This document shows positions 16,644 to 24,997 of a stretch of 64,000 nt of DNA, piece after piece. The notes under the pieces are model-generated. The model made no database searches. It worked only from the letters and a program-made list of their open reading frames with translations, and was not told where the DNA came from. Source of the DNA: Arthrobacter sp. StoSoilA2. GTDB lineage: Bacteria; Actinomycetota; Actinomycetes; Actinomycetales; Micrococcaceae. Location of the stretch: contig NZ_AP024643.1 in assembly GCF_019977195.1 (NCBI RefSeq), positions 558,001 through 622,000 on the forward strand, read 5' to 3'. The translations under genes and the position numbers were made by a program. The first letter of the stretch is position 1; each line of letters starts with the position of its first letter.

Positions 16644-17768
16644 ATGTTTCGCCGTCCTGAGAAACCGCGCATTTTGTCCACGAGCGACGACGCCCAGCCC
16701 CTTTCGCCCGGAATCGACAAGGGCCGTCATCTCGCGGTCAGGCTCGACGACGCGTGGCTGAGGTTCCAGACGCGCCTCGCCATCCGGCGGGGTCGGGTGG
16801 AAACGGTCATCCCGTACACCGGATACGGCACAACTTCCTGGGTCCGCGTGCTGGCACGGGTTGTCCGTAGTGACCCCCGGGACGCCGCCGGCCATGCCAA
16901 CCCCTTGCAGGAGAGCATGCGCGGCTGGCGGAACTTCATCAGTGCACCCGTTGCACACGCCTCCGTACAGGTAACGATTGCCGGCACCGTCCACGACGTC
17001 GAAGCCGATCGTGGAGGCGTCGTCGATGTCCGCATTGAGGCAGCACTGGATCCTGGCTGGCACACGATCACCCTGCAATCGGGGAGTTCCGGAATCGTTG
17101 AGGCTCCGGTGGAAATCGTGGCGGATGACGCAGACTTCGGTGTGGTCTCCGATATTGACGACACCGTGATGGTGACAGCCCTTCCCCGGCCCTTCCTGGC
17201 AGCCTGGAATACTTTCGTGCTCAATGAGCATGCGAGGACACCAACGCCGGGAATGGCCGTCCTCTACGAGAGGATCGCCAGGACGGCGCCGACGGCCCCG
17301 GTGCTGTACCTGTCCACCGGGGCCTGGAATGTGGCGCCCACGTTGTCACGGTTCCTGTCCCGCAATCTCTACCCTGCAGGGCCGAAGCTCTTGACCGACT
17401 GGGGACCTACCCCGGACCGCTGGTTTCGCAGCGGCAGGGAGCACAAGCGCACATCCCTGGAACGCCTCGCAGAGGAGTTCCCCCACATCAAGTGGCTGCT
17501 TGTAGGCGACGACGGACAGCACGACGAAGCCATCTATTCCGAGTTTGCACATCACCACCCGCAGAACGTCAGGGCAATCGCCATCCGGCAGCTCTCAGTA
17601 GGTGAGGCGGTGCTCGCCGGCGGCAGGTCGAAGTCCGGGGGACAACCTACGCCGGGAATCCCTTGGATCTATGCTCCGGACGGTGCAGGGATGTCCGCGC
17701 AGCTGGAGGAACTTGGCATCATCCATAGCAGCGTGCGCTCAGCGGACGAGCCGGAGCAGGGCGACTGA
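16644..17768 (+). CDS. App1-type phosphatidate phosphatase domain protein (DUF2183)
   Basis: A 374-residue protein whose C-terminal two-thirds match the App1 catalytic domain of the HAD superfamily. DIDDTV (170-175) is the DxDxT nucleophile motif. Later motifs are YLSTGAWNV, the Lys in EHKRTSLERL and VGDDGQHDEAIY. In yeast App1 dephosphorylates phosphatidate; bacterial homologues are little studied. There is no signal peptide or membrane segment. A weak 7-bp hairpin lies just after the stop (17776-17796). Confidence 0.8.
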   Translation: MFRRPEKPRILSTSDDAQPLSPGIDKGRHLAVRLDDAWLRFQTRLAIRRGRVETVIPYTGYGTTSWVRVLARVVRSDPRDAAGHANPLQESMRGWRNFISAPVAHASVQVTIAGTVHDVEADRGGVVDVRIEAALDPGWHTITLQSGSSGIVEAPVEIVADDADFGVVSDIDDTVMVTALPRPFLAAWNTFVLNEHARTPTPGMAVLYERIARTAPTAPVLYLSTGAWNVAPTLSRFLSRNLYPAGPKLLTDWGPTPDRWFRSGREHKRTSLERLAEEFPHIKWLLVGDDGQHDEAIYSEFAHHHPQNVRAIAIRQLSVGEAVLAGGRSKSGGQPTPGIPWIYAPDGAGMSAQLEELGIIHSSVRSADEPEQGD

Positions 17769-17835
17769 ACGGCGGCTGCGGGCCGGGACCCCGCAGGGCT
17801 GTTGGTGCGGCCACCACCAAGAGCAGAATGAACAC

Positions 17836-19485
17836 ATGGTCAATGCCTCGGTGTCTGAAGGCCTGGCTGCGGGTGATCACTTCCTCGCTGCTTCCGACTG
17901 GAATGCAGCGGCAGAGGCTTTCGAGTCCGTGCTGGCGATCCAGGATGATCCTGCAGCGCACGATGGTTTGGGACGCGCGCTGTGGTGGCTTCGCGACGTT
18001 GATCGCTCCATTGCGGAGCGCACAGCTGCTTACGCCGGTTTTCGTCGGCTGGGCCAGGACTCTCCGGCATTTCGTACGGCTCTGTGGTTAGCCCGCGAAT
18101 ACGCGGATGCCTTGGGTAGCGAGGCGGTCAGCCGGGGTTGGCTGGCACGGGCGGAGGGCCTTGCGTTCCGCTTGCCGGAAGGCGCCGAACGGGGCTGGAT
18201 GGCGCTGACGCGCGGTTTGCTACGGGCCGACCCAGCCTCTGCGGGTGATGATGCCAGGATTGCGCTTGAGTTGGCGCGCAAGTGGAATGACCCGGACCTT
18301 GAGGCCGTGGCCCTCGCCCTCCAGGGCCTTGGGACGATAGCCTCCGGGAACGTGCTGGAAGGCATGACGCTGGTTGATGAGGCCATGGTCGTGGCAACCG
18401 CCGGGGAAGTTCACGATCAGATGATCTTCGGCGACGTGTGCTGCATTGTGACGCGCGCCAGCGAAGAAGCCTGCGATACATCTCGACTCAGCCAGTGGAA
18501 TAAGACCGTCCTGCGCTTCATGCAAAGTACAGGCCATCCGGCCTTGCTGGAATTCTGCGGTACGTGTTGCGCGGAGATATTCCTTGCCGCCGGTGACATT
18601 GCGAGCGCCGAGGGCTGGCTCACCAGGACGCTGCATGAATTGGACCAAGGCGGTCATCGTGCACGTTGTGTGCACCCCGCTGCCAAGCTGGCGGAACTGC
18701 GACTCCTGCAGGGCCGGGTGGAGGAGGCAAGCCGATTGCTCGCTGGCTTCGAGGATCGGCCGGACGCCTTGCGCGCAACGGCAGCAGTCCGGCTTGCGCT
18801 GGGCGACACTGCAGTTGCCGCAGCGCTGCTGCATCGCCGGATCCACTACGTCGGAGGTGGGCTGCTCACGGTGCCGCTACTGGCGTTGCTGACCGAGGTC
18901 CAGCTGACACAAGGTGACGTCGGCCAAGCCCGAGCGACAGCCGAACGTCTTGATGAAGTCGCAGCCCGGACGCAATGGCCCCGGTCACTTGCGGCATCGC
19001 ATCTCGCCGCTGGTCGCGTTGCAGCTGCCCTGGGGGACGTGGCCTCGGCACGTGAACGGCTGGACGCAGCAATTTCGATTTTTGCTGAGCTCAACATGCC
19101 CCTTGAGGCCGCGAGCGCCCATCTATCGCTGGCCGGAGCCCTGCGTGAGACGGACCCTGAAGTGGCTGTTCACGAGGCGGGAGCGGCACTCGCGGCGTTC
19201 GACGACGCGGGTGCCGGCGGCATGGCAGACAAGGCAGCAGCGCTTCTTCGCGCCCTTGGCGGCCCCGCCCGCACGGGGCCGAAGGCGCTGGGTTTGTTAT
19301 CGCGGCGCGAACGCGAAGTGCTCAGCTTACTTGCCGAGGCCCTGACCAACAGCGAGATCGCTGATCGCCTGTTCATCAGCGCGAAGACCGCCGAGCACCA
19401 CGTCAGCAGCATCCTCGCCAAGCTCCAAATGCGCAGCCGGGGCGAAGCGGCAGCATTCGTCCTGCGTCAATCCCCCAAAGAGTAG
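17836..19485 (+). CDS. LuxR-family regulator with TPR-like sensor region
   Basis: A 549-residue protein with a C-terminal LuxR helix-turn-helix (LSRREREVLSLLAEAL, then SAKTAEHHVSSILAKL). The preceding 470 residues are Ala/Leu-rich helical repeats resembling tetratricopeptides. No Walker A motif is present, so it is not a full LAL/MalT-type ATPase regulator. The ATG at 17836 starts just before the first repeat, but its ribosome site is weak, so the start is uncertain. A target cannot be named; the SRPBCC and cupin genes downstream are candidates by position. Confidence 0.78.
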   Translation: MVNASVSEGLAAGDHFLAASDWNAAAEAFESVLAIQDDPAAHDGLGRALWWLRDVDRSIAERTAAYAGFRRLGQDSPAFRTALWLAREYADALGSEAVSRGWLARAEGLAFRLPEGAERGWMALTRGLLRADPASAGDDARIALELARKWNDPDLEAVALALQGLGTIASGNVLEGMTLVDEAMVVATAGEVHDQMIFGDVCCIVTRASEEACDTSRLSQWNKTVLRFMQSTGHPALLEFCGTCCAEIFLAAGDIASAEGWLTRTLHELDQGGHRARCVHPAAKLAELRLLQGRVEEASRLLAGFEDRPDALRATAAVRLALGDTAVAAALLHRRIHYVGGGLLTVPLLALLTEVQLTQGDVGQARATAERLDEVAARTQWPRSLAASHLAAGRVAAALGDVASARERLDAAISIFAELNMPLEAASAHLSLAGALRETDPEVAVHEAGAALAAFDDAGAGGMADKAAALLRALGGPARTGPKALGLLSRREREVLSLLAEALTNSEIADRLFISAKTAEHHVSSILAKLQMRSRGEAAAFVLRQSPKE

Positions 19486-19573
19486 GGCCTTAAATAGGGG
19501 ATGCTCCCCATCCTTTCCTGCCGCCGTCGCCGCATGCTTTGACTATCCGCAAAAAGCCAACGGGAGGTGCGGA

Positions 19574-20122
19574 ATGAAGCAGCAACGAACAGCAGGCAAC
19601 GTCCTCGATCGTGAAATCGCCGTGACAGTCCATCAACATGCCACTGTCCCGCCGGACATCGTTTTCGACGTCCTCGCTGATCTGCCCCATCACATGATCT
19701 GGGGAGGGGCCGAGGCATCCACGCTTCTGTCCATGCAGGCCCCTCCTGGGCAGGCAACCGCCGGAACGGAGTTTACTTCCACGGCTGAGGACCGAATCTG
19801 CCGGATGAGGGATTCGTCTGTGGTCACGGAAGCGCTTCGGCCCTGGATGTTTGAACGGGTCACTGAGTCCGCTCTGGAGTCAAAAAAGCATGGGACAAAG
19901 GCTGCTTGGCTCCTGGTCCACCGTTACGAAATTGAAGCGGCTGCGGAACAGAGCGACGTCACCTATACCTGCCGGCTGGTGCGGGCCAGTGGGCTGCCGG
20001 GTCTGTTGGCCATGTTTGGTTTTCCTGTTCTCAGGTCACTCGCTGTGCGTGAGTGGGCGCGGGCAAGCAGGGAAGGATTGGGCCGGCTCATCGCTGCGGC
20101 AGAAACCACGGCGCGGGCCTGA
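19574..20122 (+). CDS. SRPBCC (START-like) family protein
   Basis: A 182-residue protein with the polyketide-cyclase/SRPBCC fold. The pattern VPPDIVFDVLADLPHHMIWG near residue 30 is the family start, and a long C-terminal helix (VREWARASREGLGRLIAAAE) is typical. GGGAGG lies upstream of the ATG. The fold makes a hydrophobic ligand pocket; no specific ligand can be assigned. It lies in a small group with a cupin and two minus-strand SRPBCC genes. Confidence 0.72.
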   Translation: MKQQRTAGNVLDREIAVTVHQHATVPPDIVFDVLADLPHHMIWGGAEASTLLSMQAPPGQATAGTEFTSTAEDRICRMRDSSVVTEALRPWMFERVTESALESKKHGTKAAWLLVHRYEIEAAAEQSDVTYTCRLVRASGLPGLLAMFGFPVLRSLAVREWARASREGLGRLIAAAETTARA

Positions 20123-20153
20123 ACCCGCGCTATCACAAAGAAGGAGCAAGGAA

Positions 20154-20531
20154 ATGGCAAAGCTATCGATTGATGACCAGAGCGCCCGCGTTGAGCGCAT
20201 GACCGGCTACGAGGGCCGATACCGGGAGGCCGACGGATACACCATCGCCTTTGAAACGTTCGAAGAGGGAGGCGACTTCACGCCGTTCTACAAGGGGCTG
20301 CCGGATGACCGGTGCCAAAGCCACCACTGGGGATACGTGGTCAAGGGCCGACTCGCCATGCACTTGCCTGATGGCGACGAGATCGTCGAAGCCGGCGAAG
20401 CGTACTACACGCCGCCCGGGCACACTGATGAGCTTGATCCAGGGACCATTCTGGTGGAGTTCAGTCCTACTGAGGAACTCGCCCGCACCTTGGCCGTCGT
20501 CGAGCAGAACCTGCAATCGGAAGTTGGCTAG
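20154..20531 (+). CDS. Cupin-domain protein
   Basis: A 125-residue small barrel protein. CQSHHWGYVVKGRLAMHLPDGDE and GEAYYTPPGHTDELD are the two cupin motifs, with His residues that could bind a metal. The ATG at 20154 has AAGGAG about 8 nt upstream. Its stop codon marks the exact point where homology of the oppositely oriented SRPBCC remnant ends, so a rearrangement breakpoint probably lies at this gene's 3' edge. Confidence 0.78.
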   Translation: MAKLSIDDQSARVERMTGYEGRYREADGYTIAFETFEEGGDFTPFYKGLPDDRCQSHHWGYVVKGRLAMHLPDGDEIVEAGEAYYTPPGHTDELDPGTILVEFSPTEELARTLAVVEQNLQSEVG

Positions 20532-20648
20532 GCCGGGCACGCTGGCAATGTCAACGTGCCAGCTCGGTTCGTTGCGAAGGTCCGCCACATATTGGAAGAC
20601 CTCCTCCGGTGTGCGGGCTATGACAACGCTCTCTGCGGATTTGATCAT
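20532..20648 (-). pseudogene. 3'-truncated SRPBCC gene remnant
   Basis: From the ATG at 20648 the first 39 codons read as a clear SRPBCC N-terminus (VVIARTPEEVFQYVADLRN, then PSWHVD). A full family member has about 145 residues. The similarity stops where the convergent cupin gene begins, and the frame then runs on antisense to that gene as far as 20163 without family features. The start lies 2 nt after the stop of the intact SRPBCC gene at 20651-21109, so this was the second gene of an operon whose 3' end was lost by deletion or rearrangement. Confidence 0.68.
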
Positions 20649-20650
20649 GA

Positions 20651-21109
20651 CTAGGTTGCGCCTTTCGCTTCCAACTTCTTCAGGCCCATTCGCAGGGAGC
20701 TTGCCACTGGCGCACCCCGGGTCACGACGATCATGAAGGTGGCCACTCGCCCCATCAAACTGGTGGGCCTGCGGTTCCACGTGATGTGAATGCGTGAACC
20801 GCCAGAGTCATTGGGTGTGATTCGCGCGCTCACGTAGCTTCCCGGCGCGCAGAAATTACTCTCCTGGACCGTCCACTTCACTTCGTCGGGGTTTGCCCAG
20901 TCGTAGTGTTCCTTGGCCCAGATCACGCCACCGGGGGCTTTGCTGCCTTCTCTGATGTCCGCGAAGGTCTCACCCACCTGGTAAACCTCGTACATGGGAG
21001 GGTAAATACCTGGCCAGATCTCCGGCCGACGCGGGCTAAAGTCCAGCAATGCCTCCCGTACCTTCCCCGGCGGGACGACGGTATCCAGATCCACTTCCAC
21101 TTTTGGCAT
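20651..21109 (-). CDS. SRPBCC family protein (polyketide cyclase/dehydrase-like)
   Basis: A 152-residue SRPBCC-fold protein. It begins with VDLDTVVPPGKVREALLDFS, has alternating strand patterns through RIHITWNRRPTSLMG, and ends with a C-terminal helix. No catalytic residue or ligand can be assigned. It is the upstream gene of a two-gene minus-strand unit whose second gene is the remnant at 20532-20648. Confidence 0.72.
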   Translation of the reverse strand: MPKVEVDLDTVVPPGKVREALLDFSPRRPEIWPGIYPPMYEVYQVGETFADIREGSKAPGGVIWAKEHYDWANPDEVKWTVQESNFCAPGSYVSARITPNDSGGSRIHITWNRRPTSLMGRVATFMIVVTRGAPVASSLRMGLKKLEAKGAT

Positions 21110-21177
21110 GTCAGCTTCCTCACCTGATGCTTCCAGTGTGGTCGTTTCTCTTGGGCGTGCAAGAGGTTTGGCAGGGG

Positions 21178-22275
21178 CTAGCCGCCCGTCTGGCTGAGCA
21201 CCCCGACGTCCTTCGGCGAACCGACTGAGCCGCGGCGCACGAGTCGCGCCTCCAACGGCGGTCCAGCGGGCGAGGAAGATTTTCTGCCCTCAATCTGCCG
21301 GATCAACGCAGTGGCGGCAGCCATTCCCATGTCGTAGACGGGCTGCGCAATGACTGTGAGCGGGGGAGTGGTGAGACGGGTCCAAGCGAAATCGTCGTAC
21401 ATGATGAGGGACACATCCGAGGGGATGGAGAGGCCCGATTCCTGGATGGCCTCCACAACGCTCAAGGCGATGAGGCCGTCGGAGGCAATGATGGCAGTGG
21501 CAGCATCCGGCCCCTGGAGCAGGTCACGGGTGATTCGCATGATGGAGTCCGCGTCGCCGGCATTGAGCCGGACCAGGTCTACCGGCTGGCCGAGGCCTTC
21601 CTCCTCGAAGGCGCGGCGGATTCCCTCAAGGCGGTCCGAGATCTGCGAGGAATCCAGCGGCATCCCCGCCACGTAGGGCCCGTCTGTCCGAACGGTTGAG
21701 ACGAACGCGATGCGTCGGTGGCCTGCTTCGATGAGGTATTTGGTGGACTCGTAGGAGATGGCGCCCATGTCCACGGCGAAGGTCTCGACGTCGAGTCCTT
21801 CGGCGGCGCGGTCCAGCAGGACCAAGGGCCGGCCAGAGTCGCGGACTTCCTTCAAATGTGAGGTTTCCACTGATGAAGCGGGAGCAACGATGAGCCCATC
21901 AACCCGCTTGTCCAGAAGCACTTGGACGGCGTCCACCTCGGCGGCCCGTTCTTCGTCGGTGTTGATGAGGATGACGTTGTAACCGCTCTTCTTCGCCGTG
22001 TCGGTGATGCCTCTGGTGGCCAGGCCGAAGTGCGGGTTTTCGATATCGCCCACCACTACGCCAATGGTGTTGGATTTGCCCGTGTTCATGCTGCGCGCAA
22101 GCTCATTTGGGCGATAGCCAAGCGCCTCGGCTGCGGCGAGGACCCGTTCCCGAACGTCCTCGCTGACGGCGCCATAGTTGCCCAGTGCGCGCGCGGCTTG
22201 GGCCTTGGAGACTTGGGCGGCTTTGGCGACGTCGGCAACTGTCACGTCCCGCCGTCGGGATCCGTCAGTACTCAT
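21178..22275 (-). CDS. LacI-family transcriptional regulator
   Basis: A 365-residue repressor. The helix-turn-helix reads VTVADVAKAAQVSKAQAARAL near residue 11, followed by the hinge PNELARSMNTG and a periplasmic-binding-protein-like effector domain. The ATG at 22275 has GGAAAGG 5 nt upstream; an in-frame GTG two codons earlier overlaps that site. It is divergent from an amino-acid ABC operon, and paired operator-like sites lie between them. SKAQAARAL replaces the commoner SxxTVSR at the recognition helix, so its operator should differ from that of classical LacI proteins. Confidence 0.86.
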   Translation of the reverse strand: MSTDGSRRRDVTVADVAKAAQVSKAQAARALGNYGAVSEDVRERVLAAAEALGYRPNELARSMNTGKSNTIGVVVGDIENPHFGLATRGITDTAKKSGYNVILINTDEERAAEVDAVQVLLDKRVDGLIVAPASSVETSHLKEVRDSGRPLVLLDRAAEGLDVETFAVDMGAISYESTKYLIEAGHRRIAFVSTVRTDGPYVAGMPLDSSQISDRLEGIRRAFEEEGLGQPVDLVRLNAGDADSIMRITRDLLQGPDAATAIIASDGLIALSVVEAIQESGLSIPSDVSLIMYDDFAWTRLTTPPLTVIAQPVYDMGMAAATALIRQIEGRKSSSPAGPPLEARLVRRGSVGSPKDVGVLSQTGG

Positions 22276-22340
22276 GTTCACCTTTCCGAAGTGGTGTTGA
22301 CGCGGCTTGTGACTTCCGCTACATTTTCAATCAATCGATG

Positions 22341-22379
22341 TGAGTCCGGTCTCAATCCTAAGGGCTGAGACCGGACTCA
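22341..22379. promoter_or_regulatory. Paired LacI-type operators arranged as an inverted repeat
   Basis: TGAGTCCGGTCTCA (22341-22354) and its exact reverse complement TGAGACCGGACTCA (22366-22379) are separated by 11 bp. Each copy is itself a near-palindrome (6 of 7 base pairs) with a central CG, as in LacI operators. Centres are 25 bp apart. They sit in the divergent promoter region of the LacI gene and the transporter operon. Confidence 0.65.
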
Positions 22380-22456
22380 ACAAGACCTCGCATCGAGTTA
22401 GACCCCAAAAGCGGCCCAGACAGCACCGCTGGCCCTCCCCACGATTGGATAACGCT

Positions 22457-23323
22457 GTGATCAAACTGAACTTCCGCCCGGCAGCGCTCGCAGCAGCAGC
22501 CTTGGCGGCCATCCTCGCCCTCTCCGGCTGTGGTGGATCCTCCGCCGGGACCTCGAGCTCGGCTGAGAACCCCTACGGCCTGATCGAACCCGGCACCATC
22601 CGCGTCGCGAGCCTGGGCGACTCGAAGCCCTACACGTTCACGGACAGCTCAGGCAACTTCACCGGCTTCGATGTGGAGCTCTTCAAGGACGTGGCCCACC
22701 GTGCCGGCGTGGACAAGGTTGTCTTCACCGGACAGGACTTCTCCGGCCTGCTCGCAGCAGTAGCCAATGGCCAGTTCGACGTCGGCGTCGCGGCCATTGG
22801 CATCACGGACAAGCGCAAGGAAACCGTTGACTTCTCCGACGGCTACCTGGCCGGCTACCTGACGGTCATCACCACCAAGACGTCAGGTATCAAGGACGTC
22901 AACGGCCTGTCCGGCAAGCGCCTGGGCGTCGTCCAGGGCACGCTCCAGGAAGCCTACGCGGTCAAGAACTTTACCTCCGCCCAGCTGGTTCGCTTCCCCG
23001 ACAACAACACCGCAATCTCCGCCGTCAACAGCGGCGCAGTGGACGCCCACTTCCTGGACTACGAGGCAGCCAAGGCGTACCAGGAGCAGTTCGGACTGGT
23101 CAGTGCAGCTGACATCCCGTCCTTCGACGCCCCGGCAGGCTTTGCCATTGCCAAGAACAAGCCCGCCTTCAAGGAAGCCCTGAACAAGGGTCTTGCCGCG
23201 GCCATGGAAGACGGCACCTGGAAGAAGCTCTACCAGAAGTGGTTCCCGGGCTCGCCGATGCCCGAGCAGTACCTGCCCAAGGCCGAGCAGACCTCCAGCC
23301 CGTCACCAACGGCTGCAAAGTAA
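22457..23323 (+). CDS. Polar amino-acid ABC transporter substrate-binding lipoprotein
   Basis: A 288-residue SBP_bac_3 lipoprotein. The GTG at 22457 is chosen because it gives a compact signal peptide ending in LSGC with Cys25; the ribosome site is weak. The mature part shows IRVASLGDSKPYTF and FTGFDVELFKDVA, the family's ligand-binding start. It is the first gene of an operon with permease and ATPase, and a hairpin after its stop may raise its level relative to them. The ligand may be an amino acid or amine handled by the downstream flavoprotein. Confidence 0.87.
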   Translation: MIKLNFRPAALAAAALAAILALSGCGGSSAGTSSSAENPYGLIEPGTIRVASLGDSKPYTFTDSSGNFTGFDVELFKDVAHRAGVDKVVFTGQDFSGLLAAVANGQFDVGVAAIGITDKRKETVDFSDGYLAGYLTVITTKTSGIKDVNGLSGKRLGVVQGTLQEAYAVKNFTSAQLVRFPDNNTAISAVNSGAVDAHFLDYEAAKAYQEQFGLVSAADIPSFDAPAGFAIAKNKPAFKEALNKGLAAAMEDGTWKKLYQKWFPGSPMPEQYLPKAEQTSSPSPTAAK

Positions 23324-23344
23324 CGCAACCGGAAACCCACCAAC

Positions 23345-23383
23345 ATTGCCGGGCGGGCCAAACCCCATAGCCCGCCCGGCAAT
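23345..23383 (+). other. Intercistronic hairpin after the binding-protein gene
   Basis: A perfect 14-bp stem ATTGCCGGGCGGGC/GCCCGCCCGGCAAT with an 11-nt loop lies between the binding-protein and permease genes. No T-tract follows. Such hairpins commonly protect the upstream mRNA and lower downstream expression, which fits an excess of binding protein. Confidence 0.65.
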
Positions 23384-23414
23384 CCGAAAACCAACAAACG
23401 TCTGAGAGCACTCA

Positions 23415-24203
23415 ATGGATTGGCTCAATACCATCAGCCGCACGTTCTTCGATGTCGATTCAATGATCGAAGTACTGCCCCAACTCCTGGGAGTTGGACT
23501 CCTCAACACCCTGATCATCTCCATCGCAGCAACCATCCTCGGCGTAGTGATGGGCATGGTGGTGGCGGTCATGGGGATCTCGCGGTCAAAGTGGCTGCGT
23601 ATCCCGGCGCGGGTCTACACAGACCTGTTCCGTGGACTGCCCGCGATCCTCACTATCCTCCTGATCGGGCAGGGCTTTGCCCGCTTCAGCCAGTCGGTGT
23701 TTGGACCCTCGCCATATCCCTTGGGAATCATCGCGTTAAGTCTGATCGCCAGCGCCTACATCGGAGAAATCTTCCGTGCAGGCATCCAGAGCGTGGACAA
23801 AGGCCAAGGCGAGGCATGCCGGGCCCTGGGCATGAGCTACTCCAAGTCCATGGCACTGGTAGTGGTGCCACAGGGCGTCCGCCGGGTGCTGCCTGCGCTG
23901 GTAAACCAGTTCATTGCGATCGTCAAAGACTCCTCATTGGTTTACTTCCTGGGCCTGCTGGTCAGCGAACGTGAACTGTTCCGTGTGGGCCAGGATGCCG
24001 CAGTACTCTCAGGCAATCTCTCGCCGCTGGTCATGGCAGGCATCTTCTACTTGGTGATCACCGTGCCACTGACCCACCTGGTCAACTACTTCGATAACAA
24101 GTTCCGCACCGGTCGCCGCCGTCCCACAGCCCCAACCAGCGGGCTGAAGGAAGTCAAGGAACTCGATGCGGCATCGCCGCTCATCACCGGGAGCAACACG
24201 TGA
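23415..24203 (+). CDS. Polar amino-acid ABC transporter permease
   Basis: A 262-residue HisM/GlnP-type permease. The segment ASAYIGEIFRAGIQSVDKGQ and the EAA loop ACRALGMSYSKSM are diagnostic. About five hydrophobic helices run from residue 20 to 220, followed by a polar tail. Its stop overlaps the ATPase's GTG start (GTGA), so the pair is translationally coupled. Confidence 0.9.
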   Translation: MDWLNTISRTFFDVDSMIEVLPQLLGVGLLNTLIISIAATILGVVMGMVVAVMGISRSKWLRIPARVYTDLFRGLPAILTILLIGQGFARFSQSVFGPSPYPLGIIALSLIASAYIGEIFRAGIQSVDKGQGEACRALGMSYSKSMALVVVPQGVRRVLPALVNQFIAIVKDSSLVYFLGLLVSERELFRVGQDAAVLSGNLSPLVMAGIFYLVITVPLTHLVNYFDNKFRTGRRRPTAPTSGLKEVKELDAASPLITGSNT

Positions 24204-24997
24204 ACCTCACAAGCAGCAGCAACACAGCCAGTGCCAGCACAAACAAAACCACCCCGGACATCGAAAAGTTCCACGGCTCCAGCCTGGAACTGCGGAACCT
24301 GACCATGGCCTATGGCGACGTCGAAGTACTCCGCAACGTCAGCCTGAATGTGGCTCCAGGCACCACCACGTGCATCATCGGTCCGTCCGGTTCCGGCAAG
24401 TCCACCCTCCTGCGGGGCGTCAACCGCCTGCACGAACCCAAGAGCGGGGACGTGCTTCTCGCAGGCGAAAGCGCCCTCAAGGTCAAGCCGGACATCCTCC
24501 GCGCCCGCATCGGCATGGTGTTCCAGCACTTCAACCTCTTCCCTGACCACACAGCCCTGGAAAATGTGGCGTTGGCTCTGTGGAGCGTCAAGGGAATGTC
24601 CAAGAAGGAGGCACGGGAACGCGCCCGGCGCCGGCTCGCCGAAGTGGGCCTCGCCGAACGCGCCGACCACCGGCCCCGCGATCTCTCCGGCGGTCAGCAG
24701 CAGCGCGTCGCCATCGCCCGGGCGCTTGCCATGGAACCCGAAGTCATGCTCTTCGACGAAGCCACCAGCGCGCTGGACCCGGAACTCGTCAAGGGTGTCC
24801 TGAACCTCATGGCAGGCCTCGGCCGCCGCGGCATGACCATGCTGGTGGTGACTCACGAGATGGGCTTTGCCCGCAAGGTTGCTGATCAAGTGGTCTTCAT
24901 GGATGAGGGCGAAGTGGTGGAAGTGGGCACGCCCGCTGAGCTCTTCGACAACCCGCGCAGCGAACGCCTGCAGCGCTTCCTTTCGGAAGTCCTGTGA
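24200..24997 (+). CDS. Polar amino-acid ABC transporter ATP-binding protein
   Basis: A 265-residue ATPase. Walker A is GPSGSGKST, the Q-loop is VFQHFNLFP, the signature LSGGQQQR, Walker B VMLFDEATSALDPE, and the switch VVTHEMGF. Walker B is followed by EATSALD, whereas the first cluster has EPTSALD. The GTG start overlaps the permease stop; about 30 Ser/Thr/Asn-rich residues precede the domain. The next gene starts at its stop codon. Confidence 0.92.
   Translation: MNLTSSSNTASASTNKTTPDIEKFHGSSLELRNLTMAYGDVEVLRNVSLNVAPGTTTCIIGPSGSGKSTLLRGVNRLHEPKSGDVLLAGESALKVKPDILRARIGMVFQHFNLFPDHTALENVALALWSVKGMSKKEARERARRRLAEVGLAERADHRPRDLSGGQQQRVAIARALAMEPEVMLFDEATSALDPELVKGVLNLMAGLGRRGMTMLVVTHEMGFARKVADQVVFMDEGEVVEVGTPAELFDNPRSERLQRFLSEVL

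Noticed and set aside
20163..20648. Full-length SRPBCC gene on the minus strand
   Set aside because: Only the first 39 codons resemble SRPBCC; the rest is antisense to the cupin gene, so it is described as a remnant.
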